Made by a program: the position numbers and the translations under genes. Below, piece by piece: positions 1-12,369 of a DNA stretch of 64,000 nucleotides (its first letter is position 1; each line of letters starts with the position of its first letter). Under the pieces are notes generated by a model. That model saw only the letters and a list, made by a program, of their open reading frames with translations. It made no database searches and was not told the origin of the DNA. The DNA is from Diphasiastrum complanatum. Lineage: Eukaryota > Streptophyta > Lycopodiopsida > Lycopodiales > Lycopodiaceae. The stretch is from contig CM055101.1 of assembly GCA_029204225.1 (NCBI GenBank), positions 40,281,961 to 40,345,960 on the forward strand, read 5' to 3'.

Positions 1-832
1 TCTTGTTTTGGGGATCTGGGTTTAATTAGTTTAGAGGTTATCTACTACTCGGCCCATCAACCTACCTAGAAGTTTATGTCGGAATTTTAATTCCACTTCA
101 ACCATTTGATCCAGTTTCCACTATACATGTTACCAGCTATCTCTTTCAAGTCTCCACGATAGAATCGTAGACCTGGGTATTTATTCGGGAACCTGCTACA
201 ACCTAAAAAAATACACACAAGTTCTTGATAGGCTCATGAACTATCGTCCATCACCGAACTATCAGCCACAACCATCATCCTTGATAGTCGAATTTTCGGA
301 GTCACTACAAACTATCGAATGTATTCTTACTCTAATCTATCGACGATAGTTCACAACCCAAGGACCACCATTACTACTATTAAGACTTCATGTCTGCTTT
401 ATTGTACGATCAGTCCAAAGGTTGACGTGTAATAGAGTAACTGAAATGTGTACATATATAGAGTTAGATGTTTACTCTAAAAGGGGGATGAAATGATCAG
501 ACAAGAGATGTACCAATCTATCTGATCATAAGTATTGCACCTTGTTATTGTAGCCTAGCATTATCGTTCAATTCTTAATTGTTCTTCTAGGATTGTATAT
601 TGATAAGTAGATTTATTTACAACAATTCTAAGTACATTCGTGCATCTTTAATATACTATGTGTGTGTGTCTTATTGACTGAGTCGAAGTCGCGTGCTACG
701 ATGGATGTAACGTCAATCAGGAAGAAAGTTCTCCCCAAATCAGTTATTACTTGCACAAAACAGTTTTGGAAATGTAGTTTCATTAGACCTGCATCTATAG
801 TATTATTTGAATATTGAGAGTGTGAGCGGATT
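1..832. other. Non-coding flank, no gene seen
   Basis: I see no convincing coding sequence. Between about 224 and 352 the pentamer GATAG or its complement CTATC recurs several times, often as ACTATCG or CGATAGT. This may be a degenerate repeat or a cluster of GATA-type sites. The stretch is AT-rich otherwise. Confidence 0.4.
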
Positions 833-1450
833 TTGTCCGCAATAATACGTTTTGTGCTGAGATCACTGCCAACTAGCAGTCCAGGGCCAAGTTGCAGTGG
901 ATTTGGCGTTTTGGTTGGCGACAAAAAGAAGAAAATATTGCAGAATTGGCTGCACGTACTTACTGTAGGATTTATTGCGAGGTTTCTTTGTTGGGGCATA
1001 ACCAGAACTTTCAAATCATGTCTACTTTCAAGGCTTTCTATTGAAGCTGACCACAAGGATTCATCTACCTCATTGCATCAAAAACTAGCTAGATCGCCAG
1101 TAGACATTTCAGGATTATTTTCTGAGACTCCTGACAGTGGTAATGCTTTCTATGAGAAATCTGGATTTAAATTGCATGTGAACGATTCCTACAGATTGAG
1201 GTCTCAGATTTCCGACTGGGACGTTCAGCGTAGAAGATGGCTTTCTAAAAATCCTCACAAAAAGGCGACAACAACTAGAAAATCTCCACTGTTTTTAGTC
1301 TCGAGTTCTCAGCCGCGTCCTTGTGAGAATCCAATGGGAGATCACTTTCTCCTCAAAGCCATCAAGAACAAGATGGATTATTATCGCCTACATGGCAATG
1401 ACATATTCTACAAATGGCGCAGCTTTGATCCAGCAATGGTGAGCTTCTGA
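833..1450 (+). pseudogene. GT34 xyloglucan xylosyltransferase (XXT-like), 5' fragment
   Basis: The open frame matches the N-terminal half of plant GT34 xyloglucan 6-xylosyltransferases, Golgi type II membrane enzymes that add xylose to glucan chains. A hydrophobic stretch (about residues 38-58) is followed by a stem. Then come ISDWDVQRRRWLSKNP, the PCENPMGDHFLLKAIKNKMDYYRLHG block and an FY motif, in family order. The catalytic DxD part is absent. The frame has no ATG before the domain and is closed upstream by a TGA at about 814. The terminating TGA (1448-1450) falls where the family has a conserved Trp (GFW). However, ATG|GTGAGC just before it (GT at 1439-1440) is also a good splice donor. 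I found no downstream GT34 exon before 5 kb. It is therefore a fragment or pseudogene; a first exon with a very distant partner is the alternative. Confidence 0.7.
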
Positions 1451-1566
1451 GTGAAGCCATGCGTTTGGGCAAGTGCCTGAATAAAAGCCATGACGTCATC
1501 CGTTTGCTTGGGCAATAGATATTGCTGCAACACTACGAGTGCAAAAATCAATCTCAGCATCCCACG

Positions 1567-2335
<769 letters not shown>

Positions 2336-3670
2336 GTGGTAACTTTCAAGCCCACCTATCGCCACGTGGCAGTGTGCGACCGGCTTAGCAGATAGCAGAC
2401 CACGTAGGCATAGCCTGGTTGGCTTGCCAGCCTATGATGGGCCTACATGGATTGCCACATGACTAACCCCAAGCCTGCATGATTTGCCACATGGCAGCCA
2501 TACGTGACTTGCCACATGGCAGCCTATGACAGACTTGGTAGATAGCAGGCCTATGTGGCTTGTTACACAAGCCTATGGTAGGCCATGTGGCAAGCCACAC
2601 AAGCCTATGGTAGGCCTACGTGGCTTGCCACATGGCAGCTTTTGAGCCCCACCTCTTTCTCTCTTTAGGTCCACTCAAGCCTACGTGCCAAAGGCTGGTT
2701 GACTCCACACAAGCCTATGTTAGGACCTACATGGTTTGCCATATGGCAAACCCTAAGCTTGCAAGACTTGCCACGTGGTAGACCTACGTGGCAGCCTACG
2801 ACAAGATTGGCAGATAGTACATCTATGACATGTCTATGTGGCTTGCTATACAAGCCTATGGTAGTCCTACGTGGCTTACGACATGAGAAGTATCAAACCT
2901 ACATGGTTTTCCATGTGGCAGGCCTACGCGGCTTGCCACATGGTAGCTTGCGAGCCCCACCTCTTTTTCTCTCTATGTCCACTCAAGCCTACGTGGCAGA
3001 GTCTGGTCGGCTTGCCACACAAGCCTATGGCAAGCCTATGTGGCAACCTACAACAAGCTTGCATGACAAACATGAGGCCTATGCCATGCCTATGTGGTCT
3101 GTCATGCAAGCCTATGGTAGGCCTACATGGCTTGCCATGTGTCAGCTTTCGAGCCCACCTCTCTATATCTCTATGTCTGGGTCCACTCAGGCCTATATGG
3201 TAGAGCTTTGTTGGCTTGCCGCACAAGCCTATAAGTTTGCATGATCTGTCATGTGGCAGGCCTACCTTGCTTGCCATGTGGCAACCTATGATAGGCTTGC
3301 TAGATAGTAGGCCTATGTGGCCTACTACACAAGCCTATGGTAGGCCATGTGGCAAGCCACACAAGTCTATGGTAGGCCTACGTGGCTTGCCACATGGACA
3401 GTCCCAAGCCTACATGGTTCTCCACATGGCAAGCCTACGTGACTCGCCATGTGGCAACTTTCGAGGCCCAATTCTCTCTCTCTCTCTCTCTATGTCCACT
3501 TAGGCCACCTACATGCCAGAGCCTGGTTGGCTTGCCATGCAAGCCTATGTTAGAAGCACGTGGTTTGCCACATGGCAAACCCCAGGCTTTCATGACTTGC
3601 CATGGGGTAGGCCTACATGGCTTGCCATGTGACAGTTTGCGACAGGCTTAGTAGATATCAGATCTATGGC
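2336..3670. repeat. Degenerate tandem satellite, unit rich in GCCTACGTGGCTTGCCACATGG
   Basis: Dozens of variants of the core GCCTAyGTGGCTTGCCACATGGCA are strung together, alternating with CAAGCCTATGGTAGG. A longer-period marker, GAGCCCCACCTCT followed by a pyrimidine run and TGTCCACTCAAGCC, recurs at about 2643, 2949, 3149 and 3462. This gives a higher-order period of about 200 or 310 bp. Many units contain CACGTGG or TACGTGG G-box-like cores. The open frames found in all six directions here come from the repeat and are not genes. Confidence 0.85.
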
Positions 3671-4580
3671 TTGCTACACAAGCCCATCGAGCCAGAAATT
3701 GGTCGGATTCAGTAAAAAATGGTCAGAACTTCGCACGGGAGGTGTCCTGAGGTTTGTGGGCTCAACACGAACCCACAAGTTCATTTGCAGTTCAATTCCT
3801 ACGCCATTTGTCTGAAAACGCCTTTTCTGCCGTGGGGAATGCCACTAAATGGACTACTTTCCAACATTCTCAAGAATTAGTCCAATGTCGCTGAACGGAG
3901 TCTGTTTTTTAGACCCTTTATTTAGTCCTGTGCTACACACCGAGACGAACCTACAGGACTAAATCGGGCTCCAAACGGTTCAGTACTCACAACAAAATGT
4001 GCATCCAAACCATATAAATCCTCCTCCATCTCTCCTTTCTTTGCTAAGATGTTTCAAAGCATAGGTTATACAAAATGTTCGATTATGCATTTATCCTCTA
4101 TGATAAATATTTCAAGGTGGATTACTATCCCTTGGACCTTGGCTTAATTCTCTAAATGGAATGTTAGATATTCGAGATGCGAGATGTGCGAGATCGGCCA
4201 TCATCCAAATCATCGGCCGTCACCTAGATCAGCCTCCATTGCCCTTCAACGACGAGCACTCTTTACTAGTATATATATATATATATAGTTGTGGGAATTG
4301 CCAAGACAAAAGAACACGTCTATTTTTCACACCCAGGCGAAAACTATGGGCGAGCTCTCTAAAAGGAGTTTAAACTTTTCAAACTAAAAGAAAAATGTGA
4401 CTATCCCTGTGCTAGCACCAAAGGAAGCGGCCACCTAATTTTGAATAGGGCCTTCGTGTGAATTGTTCATTTTTGAAACTACAAAACTTGCCAACAAGCT
4501 CTATAGATTTTTTCACCAGCCTTTAAATTGAGGCAATGCTATAAAAATCCACCTCCTTTCAAGTAATAATCACTTGACCT
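3671..4580. other. Non-coding spacer downstream of the satellite
   Basis: No gene is recognisable. A short hairpin (TTGTGGG...CCCACAA, about 3755-3785) and a short AT run (about 4269-4288) are visible. The segment could be the end of a repeat element, but I cannot define its borders. Confidence 0.35.
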
Positions 4581-4587
4581 TGAGAAG

Positions 4588-4720
4588 AAGGGCACATTGC
4601 CTGGGAATCACCTTTTTTGAAGTGGGACGGCTTGTGATATCCAATGGACCGTCACATGAAGGGCAAATTGCCCGGGAATATAATAATACCCCCACCTTTT
4701 TGAAGTGGGACGGATTGAGT
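4588..4720. repeat. Direct repeat of about 75-85 bp
   Basis: The block GGGCACATTGCCTGGGAAT...CCTTTTTTGAAGTGGGACGG is followed by a second, diverged copy: GGGCAAATTGCCCGGGAAT...ACCTTTTTGAAGTGGGACGG. They lie in tandem upstream of the response-regulator gene. Confidence 0.7.
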
Positions 4721-5710
4721 TGACCTTCATCGGAAGCGTCATGCGGCCGTCCCGAGCAATTCGTCCGTCAGCAGCTGTGGCCAGCCCCACCGCACCGGGC
4801 CATTGTCTGACTGTCTACCTTTATATTGTTTTCCTCCTCTTTCATTCATATGCTCGCGAGCTTTCTTTCTACTTTCCCATCATCCATCCCTCCAGCCTCC
4901 CACTGGCCAGCCAGCCAGCCAGAGACATAGACATCGTCAACAACAGTGCTGCGCTGCAGATTTGTTCCGATCCATTCTTCTCGCGTTTGTGGGCTTCCAC
5001 AAATCTGGAATCTGATCAGGATTTTGCGTCATAGCAGCAGCGTTTCTGTGAATACATCATCAACAACCCATTTGGCAAATACGCTTTCCCCACAGCTCCC
5101 TTCTTATCTAAACATTTCGTTTTTGCTGAAACGGTTCATGTTTTTGGGAATGCCTGCTCGCTTTGTTGGATCAACCAGTCTTGCGTCCATTATTTCTGTG
5201 TATTTGCAGTGATCTTCGATGAGGTGTGATATTTGTTCAGGGAGAAGAGCGCGCTTGGAATTTCTGGTCTGTCACCGTTGGATTTTCTAACACACGTTGA
5301 GATTGTGCCACGTTTTCATGATCGACCGTTGGATGGGTTCCAAGTGGCAGTTCTGACAGGCGAGAATGGATTGAGTCCAGGTTTAAATCGCCTCAACTTC
5401 AGAACGACGGGCGACGCTTTGCGTTTCCGATTAAAGGGCTGCATTTTGGATCTAAAGGGCAAAACTGACTCCAAGTCCTGGTGCTGGAGTTTTAATCCCG
5501 AACCATTGGACCAACCGTCAAACACCACCTGCGTGGCAATTTAACACGTGGCCACCATCCATCCATCATCCCATCCCTGCCCACCAGATCAAGGCAGCAG
5601 CACACACATTAAAGCATGTTCCTTGCCAAACCGGGCAGGTGACCGGGTGACCCAGTAACGCTGTCATGGGTTGCAGCTAAGCAGAAAAGTGTGTCTTTGA
5701 TCTATATGCA
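4721..5710 (+). promoter_or_regulatory. Upstream region and probable 5' leader of the response-regulator gene
   Basis: This roughly 1-kb stretch precedes the start codon at 5711 and is richer in C and pyrimidines than its surroundings, as plant promoter/leader DNA often is. A weak TATA-like TTATATTG lies near 4821. Several short open frames could be upstream ORFs in a long leader. The transcription start cannot be fixed from sequence alone. Confidence 0.35.
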
Positions 5711-8700
5711 ATGTTGACACTATGCAAGGACATTAAGATCATATCTGATCAAAAACCCAAAGATCCATCATCCCTTGCCCACAGTTTTTCAGACATCCAT
5801 ATACTTGCTGTTGATGACAGTCTCATTGATCGGAAGGTCATAGAAAGGCTTCTCAAAACGGCCTCTTACAAAGGTGGGCTCACATTTTTGCTGTGTATAT
5901 TTTGAGTTTATTGTCGACCATTATTAGGTATAACAAGCCTCATGTGTATGTGTGTGTGTGTGTATATGTTTATGTTTGTCGACTATGGGGCATAGCGCAT
6001 ACCCACCCATGACTTATGTGTGGGCTTACCAATGCTAATCCTATTAGTCGAGTGGTCTACATACCAATGAGAGACGCGGCCACAAAACTCGGGGAGCAGT
6101 CCATTTTTAATTTCCACTTGTAAATTACGTTGTGTTTAACGTTGTTATTAATTTGTTTTTAGCAAGAATTCCTAGAAATTAGTTGTTGAAGGTATAAGTT
6201 TTAACTCTAATTACAAGTGTGCTTAACCTTTCTCATATAGCTATCTTGTCTTCTCTTATAGTTGGAATTTAACCCCACTAGTGTAAGGTGTTATGTAATC
6301 ACACATAAACTTTCTCTAGACGACTCTCCATTGGAATGCATTTGCTGCCATCTGTCAAGAGACATTAAGCCAAGAGATATTTTGCAATCCAGTTGCTGCT
6401 ACATATATGTTAGTTGCAGGTTGCTCGCCTGCTATGAGGTGTAGCAAAGGCCCATCACTGACCCTCATGTGGCCAACGTTAACCCTAATAGCACAATGGT
6501 CAACCTCCCAATGACAGACATAGTGGCAAAAATTGGGGAGCATTACATTTAGTGAAAAAGAAAAATCTCCATTTGTAGATTATGATGTGTTTTGAGTTGA
6601 TTTCAGTTTTTCTGTGGTACCCTTTAGCTGTTGAAGTTAGCTCCCATGTGTCAAGAAAAAGTATGCCTAGGAGTCATGTTTTACTTCTGTTTTACTGTAA
6701 CTTGCACCTTTTTTAACATCCTTCATTCTTTTAAGGTCATGCTTATTGTCTTTTAGCTCTGTTGCTAGTAATGGCGAATAATTTCTGGTCGCTTTTTTAC
6801 TTATTTTTTAATGTACTCGTTAATTCATGTTTTTTTGGCAATGATTAATCATTCTCAATCATAGTTACCAGAAAACGCTGTATTCTACTGAATATGGTGT
6901 TTAAAAGTTTTCAACGACTACCAAAAAACTCAAATAAGGACGTTTTTGGCTTGAATACGCTGCAAACGCCATGTTCAGCTGTTTTTTTAGCCGTTTTTGG
7001 GCCATTTTGAAGGTTTGCCTTGAAGAAATTTGTTTTTTGAAAAGTTTCTAGGCCATTTTTTGGTCTCAAGTTCTTATTTTGTAAATTAAAAATTTGACAA
7101 TGCTGATGACTTTGTGTATTCACCCGTATGTGCATTCAGAACTGCTGTATGCGTTCCTGTTTTAGTATTTTGCTAACTAAGTTCTCGTTGTCTTGAGCTC
7201 AAGCTTGGTCGAATATATTATGCAAGTGTATAATTTTATGATTGTACTGTTACCTGTATAAATGTACGAGCGAGTGAAAATCGACTATTATTTTATTTTC
7301 CAAGTGGTGCAAGTTTGTCAAAAGGCCAAATTTGTGAGCCATTGGTAGCAGAAGTCATGAGGTAGACGCCTACATCCATAGACGATGAATGCAGTACGAG
7401 TATGGATAATCGTTGTCCCCTTGGAGACATCTTATGATGTACGTAGGTGGAAAATGGTTCGTAAGTCTTGATGAAATGGTTTTAAGGCCTTTGTTGTGTG
7501 CTTGTTTCTTCTTGGGTTCATTCAACTTCTTCCGAATGTTTGAATTTTCACGTAGAGTTGTTAAGTCATCTATCATAAGGTAAATATCTGATACAATGCA
7601 ACCACATTCATTTTTTTGGTGAAGAGATCTACAAGCTACATGTAATTGTTGTTGCATGTGGCAATACATGACTCGCGAACAGTTTTTCTCTAGCCTGTTC
7701 CTTTGAAACATTCTTCGTTTGTTTGCTCATTCAATATCTCACTTCTGACCTTCTACAAGAATTGTGATTTTTCTGGGTGGAAGGTAAATATCTGTTACAG
7801 TGCAACTGTATGCATTATTGCATTTATTACTTTACCTTTACAAAACGATTTTACATTCCTCGGTTCTTCTTAAGATTAGGTCTATGAAGTTAACTATTGC
7901 AAAAGCAGCTGCTGCTTTTGTTGATGATTATATTGTGTTCATTGCTTGTTTGCCCAATTCTATCTGTGAAAAAGGTTTTGCCACCTTTAAAATGTGGGTT
8001 GGTCGTTCAGGCAACCACCTCTGCATTGCAATGGTGGGGCAACCCTCGTCTAAGACTGGTGGATGCTTGAGAGCTGGTGCTTATAGCTCTCAAGCACCCA
8101 CTACCCTTACATGAGGGTGGGTCCCTTAGTGCCATGGCGGAAGTTTTGACACCACTACAAAATGAGATGGCTTTATAGGCGAATCACCTTTGCATTGTAG
8201 TGGCAGGCCCACCATCATACAAGGGTGGTGTATGCTTGGTTAGTTGATGGTACTTGAGGACTGTGTATAGCTCTCAAGCACCCACCGCCCATGGCTCAGG
8301 CCGACCTCTCACTGCCATGGTGGTGACTGTTTCATGTATTACCATCCTACATATGTTAGTGGTGTCAACACTTTTTTTGTTAAGAATTTTGCCAAACCAG
8401 TGATGATGAAAAAGTGGCTGCAATAAGATCTACAGTCCAGGACTCAGATGTAGTAATGCACTACTATCAAGCTTACTTGCTTCACACGAAGAGCTGATTT
8501 TTTGTATCCATAATTCCATAGCATAGGCCTAATTTAAAAAAGGGATGAAGAAATGTGAATTGGTAGGTGTAAGGGGCTCATTAGCAAGCCCTGTCTTGCC
8601 ACATGTCTAGAGTTTTCAATATGGTTATAACATCTGGACATGGTAGAGTAGTTGGTGTATTGATCTTGATGTTGTTTATATTTTCCTTTGAGGAATCTCA

Positions 8701-10081
8701 TTCTGTCACTTTCTTTTCACATAGGAACATTGCAGTCTCTACTTTAGGTTTGTGGTTTCCATGCTCAGAAAGTGTCAACTTGGACATTAAGAAAAGGCTC
8801 ATAGTGCATTTAGGATGGTTCAATTGAGACTTTACGCGTGTGTAGTGACAACAGCCGATACTGCTTTAAGGGCATTGGAAGTTTTGGGTGTTGTGGATGG
8901 TACATCTGGGTCAGCAGCCACAAATGTAAGACAGGTGTTAAGAGTACCCACCTTTGCTAGTATTTCCTTTCTTGAGCTCACTTTTTTCGGTCTTTTCTCG
9001 TTATCTTTTGCTACATTATTGCCCTTCCGATCGATCATCGAAGTCGTACTCTTGAACTAATTTTTGTTAATTGCTGGTTGATTTGCAGGCAATTCAGGTT
9101 AACCTAATACTTACAGATTATTGTATGCCTGGCATGACGGGATACGATCTCCTAAGAAGAGTGAAGGTATGCAACTATTTGCTTCTTGGTGGGAATCTGA
9201 AACATGGTGATTGTTGTTTTCCAAATACTGCAGGTAGAGCTGCTCAAAATGAATGTTGTGCTGTATATTCTAATACAAGACTGATGGCCACCTGTAATAT
9301 GATCATGGTTTTCGACCCATGATGGATAACCCCTTTTCACAAGTCAGGCATAATTGGCCTTCTTCTTAAATTGGGTTAAAGCAAGAGGATGTGTGATTTG
9401 TCATGTATTGATCTCTTAGCATCAGGCCTCAGACCAAGCTGCTGCTGTCCACTCTGACTTGCAGGAGACTTCTGCCTTGAAGGAGATACCCGTGGTTATA
9501 ATGTCAACCGAGGATGTACCAGATCGCATCAGCATGTAAGCTGTTGTGTTCGGTCAGCTTGCTTGTTTGTATAAGTTCTGAAACATCATCAATCCTTTTC
9601 TTTTAGTTGTCACCTATGAAGATGATGGATTGTTGTAGTTCAATTTGGAAATGTCATTGATCTTTTACTTTTATTTTTCACCTACATTGTCGGTGTATGA
9701 ACGCGATAGGTTGTATATTTTGTATGTGCTGCAGTAGCCCACCTACTAAATCATCAGCAAGTTGACTCTCGGGTTTAAGTTTGTGTCAGGTGTTTGGCAG
9801 ATGGTGCAGAGGAGTTCATTTTGAAGCCCCTTCGCTTGGCCGATGTGAAAAGATTGAAAGCTCATGTTCGGCAAAGAAGCCCCCCTGCTGATATTAAGGA
9901 GCTGAAGTCTAAATTGAGTTCAGATCCCACATGTGAAGATGAACAAGTGCAAGTCAAAGTGAGCTCTGAAGCTGTTGACACAGCTGCTGCAACAGTGTGT
10001 CCAAAGAGGAAGACCGCTCCTAACGATGTGCAGTTGGATAAAAACCCACCTGTAAAACGCCCCCGTTTGTTCGATGATTGA
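5711..10081 (+). CDS. Type-A cytokinin response regulator (ARR-like), five exons
   Basis: Five exons join in one frame: 5711-5873, 8846-8925, 9089-9166, 9465-9535 and 9790-10081. All introns are GT-AG, and the product is 227 aa. It is a receiver domain with a short C-terminal tail: acidic pair D35-D36 in HILAVDDS, phospho-acceptor D91 in [16 protein letters not shown]122 in VVIMST and invariant K143 in [16 protein letters not shown]. There is no Myb-like DNA-binding domain, so it is type A. These small proteins take phosphate from histidine phosphotransfer proteins in the nucleus and cytosol and damp cytokinin signalling. Intron positions, for example after the conserved Tyr-Lys of the first exon, fit known type-A genes. 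The tail is basic and Pro-rich (KRKTAPNDV...VKRPR), a possible nuclear signal. Intron 1 is about 3 kb and carries diverged duplications. The gene looks intact. Confidence 0.93.
5978..6600. repeat. Diverged duplication inside response-regulator intron 1
   Basis: About 5978-6140 and 6425-6600 share an ordered set of blocks: GGCCCA/ACCCA, TAACCCTAAT-like, TGGTCNAC, CCAATGAGAGAC/CCAATGACAGAC, GGCNACAAAAnTnGGGGAGCA and a TTGTAnATTA end. The copies are old and may be remnants of a short non-autonomous element. Confidence 0.5.
7579..8330. repeat. Further direct repeats in intron 1
   Basis: GGTAAATATCTGATACAATGCAAC (about 7579) recurs as a near copy at about 7782. A roughly 150-bp unit at about 7995-8145 recurs at about 8175-8325. 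Its blocks include CCTnTGCATTG(C/T)A(A/G)TGG and ATAGCTCTCAAGCACCCAC. Confidence 0.65.
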
Positions 10082-10255
10082 TTGATCCTCGTGATTGCAC
10101 AATGTTACATGGGCTTCAAATGATCGACAGCTATCTATCTTCATTGGGTTGCTAGCATATTATTACTGGGACAAAAAAGGGTCTGTAATTGAGATATGAG
10201 TCACATGAGGATAAGCAAAGGAAAGTTGTACTAGATCCAGGGTAAAGCCATTTAG

Positions 10256-10275
10256 GTGTGTGTGTGTGTGTATGC

Positions 10276-10326
<51 letters not shown>
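10256..10326. repeat. (GT)n and (GA)n microsatellites
   Basis: A short GT tract (10256-10270) is followed by a pure GA tract of about 48 bp (10279-10326), just 3' of the response-regulator stop codon and possibly within its 3' UTR. Confidence 0.9.
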
Positions 10327-10329
<3 letters not shown>

Positions 10330-10734
10330 TTTTTTCCAGGCTGCTTGGCTTGGTGATTATCCTTGGAAAACTCCAAAATCATCCAATGCTCGAGCTTGGT
10401 TTTACTTCGGTAGTTTAGCATTGGAGAATTTACATCAAATATTTAAAAAAATTGAGAATGTCTAGGTCCTTATACAGCGATTTTTAAAAAAATGACCTCA
10501 CTCTTTTTATTTGGGACCATACATAGTGATTATTAATCAATTGAGAAGAAGGGTTTCAATATGCAAAAACATCCGATGAAGAAGCAATTCATTCTTCTTT
10601 AACCTCAAAGCATTGGTATCTATTTTTTGTAGACATAGCAATCATTCTCACACTATGCACAATGTCTACATCAATACAAGAATCATAGGTCCCATGATTA
10701 TACAAACAAAACCTAGACAACTTCAAAACAATGA
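10327..10734. other. Non-coding spacer
   Basis: AT-rich sequence with no recognisable gene. It probably includes the 3' UTR end of the response-regulator gene. I see no clear polyadenylation signal that stands out. Confidence 0.35.
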
Positions 10735-11240
10735 CAACAACACCACATCAGTAGGCTGAATTGCGTACAAACATGATTCACTTTAGAAAGAAAATAGATT
10801 TTATGTAATGCACACATGTAGGGAAGCAAAGAACTACAACCACATATTCATGCAATAGACACAACATAGTGTCTTTTGTTGGGAGGATGTAAAAACATGA
10901 TCTAGTTCTTGGCTATTGAAATTGACTAAATATGATTCACAATGACAACACCACCACATCAGTAGGCTGAATTGCGTACAAACATGATTCACTTTAGAAA
11001 GAAAATAGATTTTATCTAATACACACATGTAGGGAAGCAAAGAACTACAACCAAGTATTCATGCAATAGACACAACATAGTGTCTTGAATGTTGGGAGGA
11101 TGTAAAAACATGATTTTGTTCTTGGCTATTGAAATTGAGTGAAGTAGTGCCAGTTTACAAGCTTACCACAATATAAGTAGTTTGTCTTGAATGTTGGATG
11201 TAAAAACATGATCTAGTTCTTGGCTATTGAAATTGAGCTT
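10735..11240. repeat. Tandem duplication, unit about 208 bp, plus a partial third copy
   Basis: The unit beginning ACACCACATCAGTAGGCTGA is found at about 10740 and again at about 10949. It runs through ACACATGTAGGGAAGCAAAG and ends near TTCTTGGCTATTGAAATTGA, with only a few differences. A truncated third copy of the unit end lies at about 11185-11235. No coding content. Confidence 0.85.
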
Positions 11241-11528
11241 ACCACAATATAAGTAGTTAGTGTCATATAATCACCCTACATTAATGTGTCTAGAGAGAGA
11301 TAGGAGAGTTAAAAAAAGAAGAAGCTTATAGCAAAATTCAAGTTGAAAAAAAGAGAGGGCAATAGATGCCCCATTTTATTTAAAAAAGGTAGTCACTAGT
11401 TGTCTCATGTTTACAGAGGTGAGAAGTTGTTTGTAAAAAAATCCACTAGGCTTCAAATGAAGAGATTAAGTAGAGGCAAGTGATTTATCATGTGGAATTT
11501 TGAGGATGATTGGGAATTTGTTCCTCCA
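11241..11528. other. Non-coding spacer
   Basis: Purine-rich, AT-rich DNA with no gene or repeat that I can support. Confidence 0.35.
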
Positions 11529-11531
11529 TAC

Positions 11532-11590
<59 letters not shown>
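11529..11590. repeat. (CATA)n and (TA)n microsatellite
   Basis: Several TACA units pass into a pure TA tract of about 46 bp. Confidence 0.95.
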
Positions 11591-11591
<1 letters not shown>

Positions 11592-11829
11592 TAGTGGGTA
11601 TGTTCGCCGTTGATGGATGGACGACGATATGGGTGGCGGCCTGTTGACGAGATGTGTGGATGATGCTCAGAGCGAGCGATTGATGATTGAAGGTGGACAT
11701 ACATATGTATAGCCAAAAGTTTGTCGGCTAGTCATTTGGGGGTTTGTATTTTGGATGTCTTCAACATGCATCGACATGAAGCTTTGACACCTTGACATGT
11801 GTGCGGGTGTGTGCTTTTAGGTCTGCATG

Positions 11830-12290
11830 TGTGTGTGTGTATATCCAACTTTTAGATGAGACCTCTGAAAGGGTCTCATCGAGAAATATCTCTTCGCGAA
11901 ATAGTGGAGAAAACTCGACATCGCTATCGGGAAGTGTGAAGCCAAAATTTGTCAACGACTTTCCTGATGCCTGCATGTGTGTCTCCATGTCTAGAAGAGT
12001 CCTGTTTATCATAATCTGACTCACAATAACGGTCTCGCACGTTAATGGTTGTTCTAACTCCTCTGCGTAATCCTCTACTAAATGGGACTCTATACTCTTC
12101 CAAAGATCTAATGGGTTAGAAAGGGCACATGTCAAAAGAAGTACAATGAACATGAGCCGAAGTTGCAACGGAGTCCCCCATGACACCGCCTCCAGCACAC
12201 AGTTACTCCACTCCATCGCGTCATTTATAAGAAGTCCAAAGTTTCTTTGGTCCCAGGTTCGAGCCTCCCCTTGGAAACCAAGAAGCATTT
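11830..12290 (-). pseudogene. Helitron RepHel helicase fragment
   Basis: The minus-strand frame (about 175 aa) contains a run typical of the PIF1-type helicase part of plant Helitron proteins. WSNCVLEA is followed by LQLRLMFIVLLLTCALSNPLDLW, then a segment ending ALL/TLLDMETHMQASGKSLTNF. This corresponds to the part just before the helicase core, where family members read LRxLFxxILLFCxxxxPxxLW and IExxLxxxGKSLxDF. No Walker A or Rep motif lies nearby, so only a piece is left. The frame ends in unrelated repeat-like sequence toward 11761. It is a Helitron remnant or captured fragment; the family call rests on this one block. Confidence 0.6.
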
Positions 12291-12369
12291 ATAAGAAGTC
12301 TATGCTTGCAAGCATCTTTGAACGACGAAAACAACTCACCGTCAACTGTGTGCAAGTCCTCTTTTAAAA

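Noticed and set aside
224-352. GATA-site enhancer
   Set aside because: The pentamers are only moderately more frequent than expected in AT-rich DNA, and no gene start is close enough to support a role.
2665-3651. Overlapping open frames on both strands in the satellite
   Set aside because: They come from a repeat unit without stops. The residues are the same short pattern in several frames, and there is no family motif.
7370-9060. Open frames inside response-regulator introns (7370, 7800, 8603, 8815)
   Set aside because: They lie in introns of a well-supported gene and have no motif. The 8815 frame only overlaps exon 2.
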